A stretch of 64,000 nucleotides of DNA, from contig JAQFVV010006238.1 of the NCBI GenBank assembly GCA_028023455.1, positions 7,576,572-7,640,571 of the forward strand, written 5' to 3'. Each line of letters begins with the position of its first letter. The first letter of the stretch is position 1. The stretch is from Epiperipatus broadwayi. Taxonomy: Eukaryota; Onychophora; Udeonychophora; Euonychophora; Peripatidae. Positions 1 to 14,480 of the stretch are shown in pieces. The notes beneath the pieces were generated by a model. That model had not been told where the DNA came from, made no database searches, and saw nothing but the letters and a program-made list of their open reading frames with translations. The position numbers and the translations under genes were made by a program.

Positions 1-285
1 TACACTCAAACTGTCCATTAAAGTATGAAGATTGTCTATCTTAATATATATCTGAGCACTTATAGTATATATGTGTGGGAGATGATAATCTGGACCAACT
101 GATGATTGCTGGTTTAGCATGAAATACGTATATTGGTGATTATTTATCTTTTCAGAATATATGTGTTTGAGTGTATCAGTGTTATTAGATAAAGTGGAGA
201 GTGGTGGGTCGTGAAAAGTCTGTGCTCATATACCTTATATATTACATATATAGACACAGGTATATAATAAGCCTGTATTTGAGTT
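1..285 (+). repeat. Dispersed repeat copy (family R1), truncated by window start
   Basis: This stretch is nearly the same sequence as two adjacent copies near the right end of the window (from 62,558 and from 63,031). It includes the shared phrases CTGGACCAACTGATGATTGC and GGAGAGTGGTGGGTC. Diverged copies lie in the foldback elements near 38.5-39.7 kb and, reversed, at 9.5 and 36.4 kb. It has no coding capacity. The right part (about 195-240) resembles a decayed tRNA-like end. It is a dispersed, probably non-autonomous repeat; the family is not named here. Confidence 0.7.
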
Positions 286-2140
<1,855 letters not shown>

Positions 2141-2438
2141 TCGTGGTGAATAACCCATTATCTATTTGGTTTCTTAGGCCTCCTAGTGCATTTATTATAA
2201 ATATATGTCGAACATTGCTTTTTAATTTACTCAATTTATTATTTTTTTTAGTTTTGATATTATATATTTTTATACTGAATTAAATTATCTCATAAAACAG
2301 ATAAAAAATCATGGTTTCAAAATATTCTATTTTCAGGATTTTTTGGATTTGTGAATATTATAGATATTAATAATAGATTTTTTTTTCACTCTTTCATTAT
2401 AAATCCAAAATCTGTTAAGATAATATATATATTAAATT

Positions 2439-3240
2439 GAGCATGCCAATAGATAGATCTTAACAAGCTTTTCAGAACATCCATACCCTCAGACCGATTT
2501 CTAGTTCTGGCTTTTGTCAGTGAGGTGCTAAGATATTCAAGCATTAAATTTAAAATACCAGGTCAGGCCCAGCACTTTATCTAATGTTTAACTATTAAGT
2601 AAAAAATCTGAAAATTTTAGACATCCATATGTCTTCAAATCCAGCTATCTAACTTAAATAGCCATATGGGACTGAACTAAGTTCAGATATTAATAGCTTT
2701 AGCAACATAAAATTACCAAAGCCTTAAGAGCAATAACAATAACTGCGAGAAAATCAATTCATATATCACATGACTTAATTTAATAAACTTGCATTACAAA
2801 TGCTATATAATGAGCATACCAATAGCTCTTAACAAGCTTTTTTGAATATTTCTGTCCTCAGACCAGTTTCCTTGCAATTATTGTTACTGCTCTTAAGGCT
2901 TTTGATGATTTTAAATTGCTAAAGCTATTAATATATGGTGTACCTGAACTTAGTTTAGTTCTATATGGCTATTTAAGTTAGATAGCTGGCTTTGAAGACA
3001 TGTGGATGTCTTAAAATTTCAGATTGTCTATTTAAAAGTTAACCATTAGATAAAGTGCTGAGCTTGACATAGTATTTTAAATCTAATGCTTAAATATCTC
3101 AGCATCTTACTGATAAAAGCCAAAGCTAGAAAAGAGTCTGAAAATAGGGGTGTTATGAAAAACTTGTTAAGAGCTATTGGCACACTTATTATATAACATT
3201 TGTAATACAAGCTTATTAAGTTAAATAATATATGACTTAG
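2439..3240. mobile_element. Large foldback (palindromic) repeat, family F1
   Basis: The left arm (2439-2747) is the imperfect reverse complement of the right arm (2876-3190). Matching landmarks are CAGCACTTTATCTAATG on the left against CATTAGATAAAGTGCTG on the right, and CCTTAAGAGCAATAACAAT against ATTGTTACTGCTCTTAAGG. A second, truncated left-arm start (2765-2870, beginning near CACATGACTTAATTTAATAA) lies between them and matches the outermost right arm (3181-3240). It looks like a foldback or MITE-type element with arms of about 300-360 bp that suffered an internal rearrangement. No coding capacity. The right end is about 12 bp from the GATA microsatellite. Confidence 0.8.
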
Positions 3241-3249
3241 TTTTTTTAC

Positions 3250-3493
<244 letters not shown>

Positions 3494-6400
3494 ATGAACC
3501 AAAAATCAAATAGCATTCACAGCAAAATTAATGTTCTCAATAGACTAACCATGAATATGACACACAAGGATTGAAAGTATATTTGGTACAATAAATAAAT
3601 ATTAGTAAATTTTATATTTAAACTCTGTTTTAGTATTTTTTACATTATCATAGTTAGAATGGCAGAGTGTCAGTTTTGATTTTAACTTTTGGCTTGGGAC
3701 AGTTGGTTTTCCTTAGCCACTATTCTAAATTAACTATTTTTTAATTATAAATGGATAACTCCACACATTAAATATTACTATATATAAATATTTTTACAAC
3801 AAATTATTTTATTTTATTTGAGGAATAATGCACTACCCCCCCCCCCAATATTTTTTTCAACCACAATTTGAATTATTATATGTAATAGGAATAAAAGTGT
3901 AAGACAATCATAAATTAATTAATTCAATCACTAGTTTTAGTAATAGTCATTTAATTAATTACATTATGAATAACACAAGCTATTATTTCAAGATATCTAC
4001 ACAACAACCAAAAGTATGATTTTAAGTTATGAAATATTTTACAACAGACTTTTATACTATTAATATTTAAATTTAAATACTAAAAATGGAAACAATGTTC
4101 TTGCATTTGCAATACTTGAAGTGAAATTTACTTATTTTAAAAATCATTTACATTTTTTTATGAAAGAACTTTTTAAAATGCAGATTTTAATTAAATGATC
4201 AAGAGAAATTAATATTTCATCCAATTATCTTTGCTTCTATTTTAATTAACTGTCAACATTTTTAAATATTTATTTTTAGTGTATTTTTAAATAATAGAAC
4301 AACTTCTAGTATGGATCACTAAAAACTTACTGAATCAATATCACATGCTTTGAAATTTGGTCAACTAATACTTTTAATTTAAACAAAAAGCTTGAAAGAA
4401 GTTAAAATTTTGTTACAAAATTTAACATGGACAAACAAACAAACAGAATTTGTGAGTTAAATAAAAGCATTTAAAAACACAGGCAGTTAACAGTAATTAG
4501 GCTTATGAATTTATAGGTTTTTTTTTTAATTTAAAAGGTGTATACAAACCAATTATTTGTTGTAAAAGTATTAAATTCATCAAGAAAATATTATTTTAGT
4601 ATTAGAAGTTTTAGATTGATAGGTATTTGAATCAAAAGCATTCTACCTGTATGATGAAAATAAAATCATTTCAACATGGTACTTGGTACTTCAAGAACAA
4701 ATTCTATGTTATTTTACCATAATCAGCTGCTCATTTTCGTTGCTCACCAGTGTTTTAAAATTCTCTATTATTATCATAATAAGCATTAATCCATTTCTTT
4801 TTGTTCAATGTTTATTCTTTTCACTCTTACAAATTCAAAAAAATATTGTTTTTTTTTTTCAATTCATTTTGATCTTCCTTTGTAAAATGTGTCCCTTCTT
4901 CTAATAATAATCTTGGTTTTAATAACAATTGTAATCAGTGACAATCTATGATGAATCTCATGATTACTATTTTTTGTTGTATACAAATGATCCAAATAGT
5001 CAAAAACTGTTAACTTTATGCCTTCACAATGTTTTAAATCAAGAAATTTGCTCTATTATAATGTCTGACTTCTTCATACCAAAATAAAACCTTGTTTATC
5101 TCTGATTTACAGTGCTTTCAATATTAAAAATTTTGTTAACCCATTGGTTGTTTTGAATGGCACATTTTAAATAATAAGGTTTAATTGTGGCTGGTAACAT
5201 TCATATTATATTTAAAGTCTAGTACAAGTGAGATTTGATAAATGTACTTCTGTTATTTCTTACAAATACTAGTATTTCTTGTTGATTAAATATTAATTTG
5301 AATTAGATCATTAAAATAAAACATGTCATTATATCAGCATTATATTATATGTTAAATATTGCCTTATTTGTTTAAAATTAAGGTGAATAAATGTTTTTTT
5401 ATAGTTTGAAAATGATTTGAAATAAATAAATGAAGATTTTATTGCACATTGTATGTATTATAAGGCTTTTATAAAATGCTGGTAATATTCTCAATGTCAT
5501 AAAGAGGAAGTTTATTTTAGTAATTAATATTAAAAAATCTCACACTCTTCATCACTCAGTGATAGTAAAAAAATTTCAATAATTTTTTATCTTGGATAGT
5601 TATCTTGAAAAAGTAGTCCAATTTGCTTTGATCACTTTACACGTTGACTTACTTTTCGCCCTATTATTTAACAAACCACCATTTGATCAGAATGCCTAAA
5701 CATTCCTATTAGAAGGCAAATCCACACCTGCATTATTTTCATTCTCTAACCCTCTTATAATTTGTTTTCCATTAATCAACAGTATTTATTCAGATCTAGT
5801 ATAATGTAATTGAGTGTTAACATTTATGTGAATCCTGCTGTATTTAATGTAAACCTTCTCACCTTCCTGTTTATGTGTATAATTCCTTTGTTCAATCACT
5901 GTTTGTAACTCTGATCCACTACTTGTTAGTTGTCTAATGAGACTGTGGATATGTATCAACCTAATGTATTTTCCTTTGAGTGCGAATAAAGTTTGTTTTG
6001 AAATGAAGTACTGTAGTCCAATTTAAATATCACAGTAGCTTTTTAAATAAAAAGGTAAACTTAAATTGTTGAGACGCAATACAGAAATCGAAAATGAAAT
6101 AACTACAGTAAATAAAATAGCGGCATATAAGATTATTACATTCAGTTTATTGTAAAGAAGTATGGCTTGGTCATAATATAAAGGCATTAGAAAAACTCCT
6201 TTAAGGATGCTCTATACAATTCTAAAAGTATGGAGGGAAGATAATAAGACAAATTAATAGATTCTTCAGTTTGCTAGACGTTATACCATGGAATCTACTA
6301 TTGAGAAATGATCTCATTAAATTGGATACTTAAGATGAGGGTGTGGTAACATACTTTTTAAAAATATAATCTTTTGGTGATTTTTTTGTTTACATTATCA

Positions 6401-6870
6401 TGTGTGTGCAAAAACACTCTTAATTGATATTGCACTTGGATATAAATTCCCGAGCACTAAATCGTTAGATTATATATATATATATATTGAAACAGGGCTG
6501 AGTTGGATCCCTGTTTCAAAAAGTAAAATTTCCTGTATGTGGCGGTATATAGCCCGATTAATTAAATTTATTTCTTTTTCATATTTATATTTCCTTAGTA
6601 TATAAATTTATAATTCTAAATAGGGATTTAAAAAGGTTAAAATAAACAGAAGAGGAGGAGTATGTGTGCTCGTTTTTTTTTGAAAATGCATGTGTATAGC
6701 TAGATAGAATAATATAAGAAAAAGAAGTATAAATGCAGTTATGGAAATATACTTTAATTTTCAAGATGGAAACTTTCCAATTTCATTTGGAAAAGTTAAA
6801 TGGAAAAAAGATATCAAAAAAAACTTGATCGATATCTAAGGAATTTAATTATGAGATTTAAGTTTTTGAT
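3494..6870. other. Non-coding AT-rich stretch
   Basis: No gene seen. A short C-run lies at 3836-3846. A segment at about 5,640-6,010 is less AT-rich and ends with GAATAAAGTTTGTTTTG, which resembles a polyadenylated 3' end of a gene or retroelement. I could not find a matching coding part upstream. Confidence 0.4.
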
Positions 6871-6871
6871 T

Positions 6872-6979
6872 GGTGGTTGAGAGGTTAGCGCAACTGCCTT
6901 GCACTTGCAGGCAGTTGCCTGGGTTGCGGGTTCGCATCCCGGCCGATGCTATGACACTTAAAAAAAAAAAAAAAAAATT
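6872..6979 (+). mobile_element. tRNA-derived SINE head with A-tail
   Basis: The segment has an A-box-like TGGTTGAGAGGTTAGCGC (6874-6891) and a B-box GGTTCGCATCC (6929-6939) at tRNA-like spacing. Between them is a strong stem AACTGCCT/AGGCAGTT in the anticodon-arm position. A run of about 18 A follows at 6960-6977. This is what a tRNA-derived SINE, or a retroposed tRNA-like molecule, looks like. It is not a functional tRNA: the acceptor stem does not pair convincingly and the anticodon loop is abnormal. No clear target-site duplication was found. Confidence 0.6.
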
Positions 6980-7055
6980 CGATCAAGACAAAAGGAGAGT
7001 AAAAATAATTTTGAGGTGTTAAAAGTTTTTGTTCAAAAAGAATCTGGATTTTTGA

Positions 7056-7385
7056 GTGTCAGAACTGGCTAAAAAGATTCATTCTATTGCTGAATTTGTA
7101 AAGAGTGCAGCGAGAGAGATTTGTAGAGAGAAATGGAGGTTAGAATGGTGGGCAACTGGCTTAAGAAAGCATAAGCATGTCAGGGCTTTTACAATCCTGC
7201 CCCCGAAGACACTGAAGTTGCTGCCATGTACGCAAATATTGTAAATGAAAACCAGTCACTCTGACGCCAAGATCAAGCTCCAACAATAGTAGCAGGTTGA
7301 AAACCGATAAAACAGATCGAACCACCAAAATCACCTACGTCAACACCAAACGTCAAATGCAATACACATTGGAAAGAAGTATTTT
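7056..7385 (+). pseudogene. Decayed coding-like fragment, unidentified
   Basis: This block is noticeably richer in G+C than its surroundings. It reads as protein for 62 codons (from ATG 7056, with motifs such as AREICREKWRLEWWATGL). A different frame from about 7,180 (GFYNPAPEDTEVAAMYANIV) then continues to about 7,380 with two internal TGA codons. The charged N-terminal part followed by a proline- and threonine-rich tail would fit a retroelement gag or ORF1, but I see no zinc knuckle or other diagnostic motif. It lies just downstream of the SINE head. Confidence 0.35.
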
Positions 7386-7389
7386 AACT

Positions 7390-8640
7390 TTAGTTTCCCA
7401 TGAAAAAGAAAGAAAAAGGTAATGTGCACATTTACCCCCTATATTCGTATAATAGTTCAAATGATAGTGTTTTTAACTACCCATAATAAACTGTCCGCAT
7501 GAACATTATTTATTAACTCTTCTGAACTTTAAAATTGATTTTTTTATTATTATTGTGGATCTGGATGAATCAGACATTGTTTTCCTGTTTATTTTCATTC
7601 TCTATTGCATTTTATACAGTTCTATGCAGTGTAAGTATATGCATGCATTTCTCACTATTTTGAGCACAAAAACAAAAAGGGTCATATAAATAATATAGAA
7701 ATTAAAAGCTATAGGATTAAAGTAAAATGAAACTTACATATATGTGTGTTATTTTTTTAATTTTGAGTTAGTTAGATTATTACATTTAAAAATTAATGTA
7801 ATGGCTTGGATTGAAGAGTGTCTTGTATAATATAATCCCCCGTATATTACCACGATTAAATAATCACCCACCCTGAGCAGAGCTAGTCAATGGCATTTCC
7901 ATATTGGTATTCCAGTTCTCTCCCAGCATAATTCTTATAGAAATCTAGGATTGGCGCTTGAGGTCATAAATTGATGCTCATAAATATGCTGGGCGATAAA
8001 TGGAATAATTTTCGAAATACTTTTAAGAATAAATATTTTTTTTTTAGACATACGCATATACGTGTATTGGTATATACATACACGCAATCTACAAACGGTT
8101 TTATATGTGCGTAAGATATATATGGAAAACGGCACATTCCGTTATAATATATTAAAATTATTTTCAAATACCTGTTTTTATTTTTAAAATAACATAAAAT
8201 TTGAATTATTTTTTTAAACGTCTAAAAAATAAGCAACTATGATAAAATTGTATTAACGATAAAAAAAATTATTAAATATAAAGTTTAAAAATTAACTTTA
8301 AATCAGGTTGAATTTTAAAATTTATTTGCAATCAATTTAATAATAATATACGATTGTAAAATTTATTTCTAATCATGATATTCAACCTCTTTTATGCATG
8401 ATTGCATATTAATTATAGATTTCACTTTGAATTAACTTTTTTTTAACATCATTGCAGCTAATATGAGTTTCTAATTTTCAGTTTAAAACATCTAATTTTT
8501 ATACCGTTATATACATGTATATGTTAGTGAATATTCTTATTTAAGCAGATATCGGCAAATGTTTCAATTTATATTTTTATTAGTGAATTCAATAATTTTT
8601 TCATAAAAATAATGTACATTTTTTTTGCCCATAAAAAAAA
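7390..8640. other. Non-coding AT-rich stretch
   Basis: No supported gene or named repeat. Short open frames on the minus strand (about 7,935-8,167) have no recognisable features. Confidence 0.4.
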
Positions 8641-8650
8641 GTTATAGTAT

Positions 8651-8711
8651 GGGAGATCTCCTGAATCGATCTTAGGACCTTCCAAATCAGAAGCTCTACC
8701 AACTGTACTTA
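8651..8711 (-). pseudogene. tRNA-like relic (minus strand)
   Basis: On the minus strand the segment reads with an A-box-like GTTGGTAGAGCTT, then a short hairpin CTTC/GAAG in the anticodon-arm position, then a B-box-like GATCGATTCAGGA. No intact cloverleaf can be drawn and no A-tail is evident. It is probably the head of an old tRNA-derived SINE or a tRNA pseudogene. Confidence 0.5.
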
Positions 8712-9232
8712 TATATTTATTTCTCAATAGTGTTTTATCTTGTTTTACACTTATTATACAAAATATATGTATATTAATCAGGTATATTATTTTATATATG
8801 AATAAACCCATATATCATAGCTAGATAGAAAATTTTTCCTCTTCTATCTTCTTGTTCTTGCCTTGAAATTTTTTACTTCATCTTCTCATCTGTATTAATC
8901 TTAATAGAAAGAATGCTTGCTTAATTTTTCATTGTTTCTATACTTTGTCTTATATTGTTTAAATTTCTTAACATTTTATTAATAATACTTACATTGAGCA
9001 ATAGTATAGCAAAATAATATTAGTAACAATTAATTCAATTGTTTTAACATACAAACATTGGAGAAAGCCATCATGAACTAATTATTTATATGATGCTGGA
9101 AAGTGAGACCTTCAGTTCTGAAAGACTTCAAAAAGTAACTATGGAAAAATCAGAAATATCTGTATTACATTTTTGTACTATAGCATGATTAACAAGAGTC
9201 ATTTTTTTATATGTGTAACTTTCCAGACCATC

Positions 9233-10145
9233 CACTTCTGACAAGTATCCTACTGATTATTATTAATAACATAGTATACCTGAGATTATCATATCATTTC
9301 TAAATCATATATACATTTTAAATCCAGTTAAAGATTCATATATTCACTTTTTAATTAAATACAGATATGTGAAGTAGTTAATCCAAATTCATTTTTTTTT
9401 CATGTGTAATATCATTTTAGATATGAGACAAACATTGCACCACATTTCTTTAAAACATATGAATTAAAACAACTGAAAAGTGTAATTGACTCCAAAACAT
9501 ATTTCAAAGTGAATCAGCAGTTTTAAGTGTATCCAGATCCCATAGACATAATAAACACCTCCATACTTCTCCATTCTTTTTAAATTCATATAAATAAAAA
9601 TATAATAAAAGACAAATGATCCCCAAGATGCATTTCATGCTGAACCAGAACTCATCAGTTGGCCCAGGTCACTATCTCTCATATATATCTCTACTATATG
9701 CAAAGTATTTATCTAGAGTAAATTGTTACATTTTCATTTACCATTGTCAAACTCCCTCCACTCGCAACTTTGATGCCATTCATTTCAGATAAATATAATA
9801 ATGATTATTACTAATCATTTTTGAAACTAGAGATTATCTCTAGCACAGATATAAACTTTAAACCTCAGTTAAAGATTAATATATATGTTGTTGTTTTTAA
9901 AAATTTACACAAACACAGAGTTATTTACCTTTCTCTGTCCCGTGTGTAATTCATATATTCATAATAATAAAACATTATATTTGATTTATAATTGTCAAAT
10001 TTCCTGCAACTTACAACATTGACTTTACTTGGTTTGAATAAATGCATTAATGATAATTAATAATCATTTATTAGTCTAGATATTAACATACCATTTCCAA
10101 CCAGATATAAACTTTATAATCAATTAAAGATTATTATATTTACAT
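9233..10145. repeat. Degenerate repeats of a ~110-bp unit
   Basis: Three related segments (about 9233-9345, 9770-9885 and 10,005-10,145) share the order: a run such as TGATTATTATTAATAA or its variants, then an ATACC/ATTTC block, then CAGATATAAACTTTA or similar, then AGTTAAAGATT. They are diverged and unevenly spaced. The middle copy adjoins the dispersed repeat at 9531-9795. Confidence 0.5.
9531..9795 (-). repeat. Dispersed repeat copy, twin of 36,347-36,592
   Basis: About 250 bp are almost identical to 36,347-36,592, including CATAATAAACACCTCCATAC, GACAAATGATCC, CATTTCATGCTGAACCAG and AGAGTAAATTGTTACATTTT. The motif CATGCTGAACCAG...CATCAGTTGG is the reverse complement of part of family R1 (1-285), so the two belong to the same broad group. 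Non-coding. Confidence 0.75.
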
Positions 10146-10930
10146 CTGGTGATCAGGAATGATATGAAAACTTCTAGCATATTTAATTATTATTAATAAT
10201 CACTAATTATTTATCTAAAGTTAATGATATCAATACCATTACAAAATGTTATAATTTGATATTGCTAAATACTAAATAAATGCATTATATATATATTTAC
10301 CATCTTGACTAGACCTAGTGTGCACAATAAAAAAAAAGATTATTTAGGTCATTGCTTTTATAGATTATTGATTGTTTTGAGATTGTATATCTAATTTTGA
10401 ATAATTTGGGAAACATACCAAAATACAGAAGTAATATTTTATAATTTTTATCTTTTTTAAAGTAATTTGCAATTTTATTTTTCTTTCTTTTAAAAAAAAT
10501 AATATGTGATAGATTTGACATCCTATTTTTAAAGTTACTTATATGTTAAAGACTGGCATTTAATTTTAAGAGTTAAAATAATATTATATTTATATACATA
10601 TGTTAATAACAATAAGTTTTAATAAATGACATTACATTTTTCTGTATGTGTATGAATATATGTATGAGTGTTTAGGTTATTGTTTTAATACAAGATAATT
10701 GTATAAGATTTTAAAATTGGGATTATTTTAAAAGATAATATTTGTTATTCAAAAATAAATTATTTGTAACAATATTTTAAAATAAACAATGTATTTTTTT
10801 TGTTTAAAGAAAAAAGAAATTTAAAAGTTATTATTTTATTTTTAAAATGTTTTTGTTTTAAAAACCTGAAAGTAAGACATATTGTCAGAGATGCTATTCT
10901 GTTTATATAAAAAAATAAAATTTCATTAAC

Positions 10931-11232
10931 TAAAGAGAAATAATGGTTTTTTTAAAATAAAGATTGTCAATTCGACTTATAAGCTGGTGACAGTGTCTAA
11001 GGTGATAACCTCGTTAACACATAAATTAAAAAGTCAAAAAGAATATACTATTTTTAATTTATGTGTTAATGAGATAATTGACTCAGATACCATGACCAAC
11101 TTACAACTCAAATTGACCATATTTATACTCTTTTTAATTTATGTGTTAATGAGGTTATCGATTTAGATACCATCACCAACTTATAACTTGAATTGACCAT
11201 CTTTATTTTAAAAGAAACATTATTTCTCTTTA
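10931..11232. mobile_element. Foldback element, family F2
   Basis: The left arm (10,931-11,035) and right arm (11,125-11,232) are imperfect reverse complements of about 100 bp. The outer ends are AAAGAGAAATAATG and CATTATTTCTCTTT, and the inner ends are CATAAATTAAAAAG and CTTTTTAATTTATG. The spacer contains a third, partial right-arm copy (11,050-11,120), so the right half is partly duplicated. No coding capacity. Confidence 0.8.
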
Positions 11233-11489
11233 ATTGTTTTTAAGTTGACACTCTCTTACTTATTGTTTTTCTCTAATATGATCTGTCTCTAATAGTTCAA
11301 TTACTATGATGCATTAAGCAATAAATATTTTATCTAAAAAGTAATATGTTTACCACCCAAACAGTTCTTTTAAATCATGCTATCCAACAGCTCTAATGCC
11401 AAATTATTTTCTCAGCAGATATGGGTCAATCTTTGATTGAAATCTATAATCATGGAGCATGTATTTTTGATTATAACATTTGATACATA

Positions 11490-14061
11490 AGATGATTTTG
11501 GCCTTTGACTTTATGGCTAGATATAGCTGTATCATAGATTATTTTAATAACCAAATCACATGCTAGGAAAAAGGATTTAATTTAAATGTTATAATCTTTA
11601 TCAGATGCTGGACCCTGAAATGTAAGGAGTTGAATATCAAGATAAAACTAAATAAATCTACTACTTTAAATGAAGAAATGAAGGATGCCTTGCATAAACT
11701 CTTGTGTCAGCATAAGTGTATATTCTTAAAGCAGGGTGGAGTTAAACAATTCATGTCCATTTCAATGCAAATACTACTTCATACCCTACCAGTTCAAAAT
11801 GAGGTGGAGAAATAAATCAACCTTATGGTTGAATGAGGTAATATAAGAAAGCCCACATCAGCATTTAATAATTCACTCATCATAATCAACAAAAAGTATG
11901 ACTCAGCTTGCATTTATTTGGATGCATGATTTTTGAATGGCAGAATGATTCTGAAACATATGTTCCAATTACCATGAAGGAATTATCAAAATTCAAAAGA
12001 AAAAGAATCTTTACCACAGTAGGTCTGACTGCTAGTTATTAGAAAAACTACTTACATCTCCATAATTAGAAATATACATCTTGGATGTCAAACATATGTA
12101 TTCCAGTGAATTGCTCATTGGGCTGATCAATAGCTGGTCAAGCTTGATTTGTTGTCTTCATAGGATTTAACTGATGAGATAAAAAAAACCTGCTTGTTAT
12201 TATATGGATGATACCATCACAGCATTGAAAAGTGTGATGGTACACTTATATTATCTTATATTATTCTTCAAAGAGTGTGATGATAAGAATAAGATAATTT
12301 TAAAAATAAGTACATTTGCTGTTAAAAAAGAGATCTTCCTGAAATATCCTATAGGGGTGGTAACAATAAACCCTTATCCAGACAATATTGCTGCCATACA
12401 AAAGTTTTCAAAACCAGAAAATAGGAAACAACTTCACCCATTTCATGGTCTCTGTAATTTTTATAACCATTTTTACAAGAATTTTAGTCTTAAGACCATA
12501 CATATATCTCAGATACATAAGAAAGTGGTAGAATAGAAATTGTTACCAATTTGTAGAGATGAATTGAATCTTTTCAAATCCAAATTCCTGGTTAAAATAG
12601 TTTTACATTATCCTGATTTTGATCAGCCTTTCTATGTACAAGTTGACAGTATTGCCTACAGACTGGGAATCATGTTATTCCAATTGAATGAAGATCAGAA
12701 ACCCCACATTTTCTAGATTTTTTAAATCATTGGTTGAAAAGTGCAGTGCTGCATTAATCCTAGCCATTGTGTGAACCCTTTCCAAACTAAATAATTTTTG
12801 TTGGGATTGTGAATCAAAGTGATAACAAACCATAAACTCTAGTATTCCTCAATTATGAATATTTACATAATGATTATTTACAAATGTGGAGCATGTTTTT
12901 ACAACAATTTAATTACACCATACAGTATTGTAAATGGAAGAATAATAATTACCCTAACATTTTATGAGGAAAGCAATAAAGCTTCAACATGGCTCCATAT
13001 ATGGCAAAATTTAGTTTCTTATTGCAATTAAAAGAACAGTAGATAATTCTGTTGAAAGTGACTCTAAAAATTTAGTTAATCTGCAATCACAGGATTTCAA
13101 ATTTAAGTAAATAATTTTATGCTTAATTAATAAATCAAAATTTGTATATTTGTAGGAATTACTGGACTGACAATTGATGAGAAATTATTACCTTTTAGGT
13201 TGTCAGATAATTTGTTGGTGAATATGGTTCCTGTTAATAACAATGAATAATGAAGAGCATCATTTCCACTTGTTTTAGGGAAAGGTTAATTTTCTATTCA
13301 TATATTCTGTATGGGCATTATGGACCTAAGAAAGTAGAGCATGTAATATGTAGACTATTCAACTGCCTTAGGATCTATGCATCAATACTAGATAAATTTC
13401 AATCATGTGAAAGATGTTTAAAGACCATATTTTCAACTAAATCATATGTGGAAAGGTAAGTCTCCACATATAACTGTGCAAAAAGCTGTTAGTTGTGATG
13501 TCTTAAAAGTTTTAAAAAATTCTCAATTCCTACTGATTGGAAAACCCCAAGTTCCCTCCTTACAAATCATGCTACCTCATTCACATTTTCAGAATGGAAG
13601 GGTTGGTTAGAAGCTCAGGGTATCAAGCACCTTTTAATTTTCATCCTAATCTACAATTCAATCTATGTGATAGTGGGATGAGGAAATTGAGCAGTTTATT
13701 TAGAGTTTAACTCGAGGGAAAACATCATGGCTAGGTAAACCAACTAAAATGAGTTTTATAGAACATTAATTCAACAGAGAATGAATTCACCAGTTTCACC
13801 ACAGTGCATCTTCAGTTTGGTTATTAAGAGTCAGTGTTAACTGAAACAATTTTACCTACTATTCCAGAGGAAATAAATCATGATGATGATTTAGAAAGAG
13901 TTAAAGAAAATATTGCAAGAACGGATGAAAGGCAAAGCTTGCAAAAGCCACAATGTCCAAGCCAGTTTAAGGTCAGAGATTTGGAATTGGTTCATACCCC
14001 CCCATGTTACTTACCTTCAGGAACATTAATACAAGAAGCCATGCAATACCAACTCTTTTAA
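11490..14061 (+). pseudogene. Old, heavily decayed Ty3/gypsy pol
   Basis: Fragments in shifting frames follow the canonical gypsy order. A protease C-terminal piece (DFMARYSCIIDYF, about 11,505) comes first. The RT N-terminus and fingers follow (from 11,630; FNNSLIIINKKYDSA near 11,860). The region before the catalytic loop reads ...YYMDDTITAL at about 12,198-12,225 with the YMDD box visible. RT thumb and connection (HPFHGLCNFYNHFYKNF, 12,440-12,490) and RNase H (QPFYVQVDSIAYRLGIMLF, 12,626-12,680) come next. Integrase zinc-binding (HYGPKKVEHVICRLF, 13,318-13,365) and an integrase C-terminal piece (FKVRDLELVHTPP, 13,965-14,005) complete the order. There are more than ten stops or frameshifts, and no LTRs were found. 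It resembles the younger element just downstream in gene order and motifs, but the two are clearly not recent copies of each other. Confidence 0.85.
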
Positions 14062-14480
14062 AAGGGAAAACTATTTAAATTTTTAAAAAAAGCAGCATCT
14101 GTATTTTGTTTAACAAAACGGTGATACTTTTATAAAAACAAAATAGAATATTTTTATATTTCATACTAATTACTTTATTACATGTCTTCTCTAAACAATG
14201 CTTAACTACTTATTAAAATAAATTAAGATTTTATTTACTAAGTTTATTTATTTGGGGAAAAAATGCATTACTTTTAGCAAGCAAAATTATTTTGCCAATT
14301 CGTACGTGTGCGCGTTTACACGAAACGCGTGACTGCACTTTTATAACACATGTTTAATATAAAATTAAATTAACACAACTTCAAAATTAATTTACAAGTA
14401 GAATTTTTTTTAATTGAAATTTCCTCTTAATTTGATACATTTGGAAAAAAAAATACAAAAAAATTTTAATTTCTTTATAT

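Noticed and set aside
6872-6950. A functional tRNA gene
   Set aside because: The anticodon loop and acceptor stem do not fit a working tRNA, and an A-tail follows directly, so SINE is the better call.
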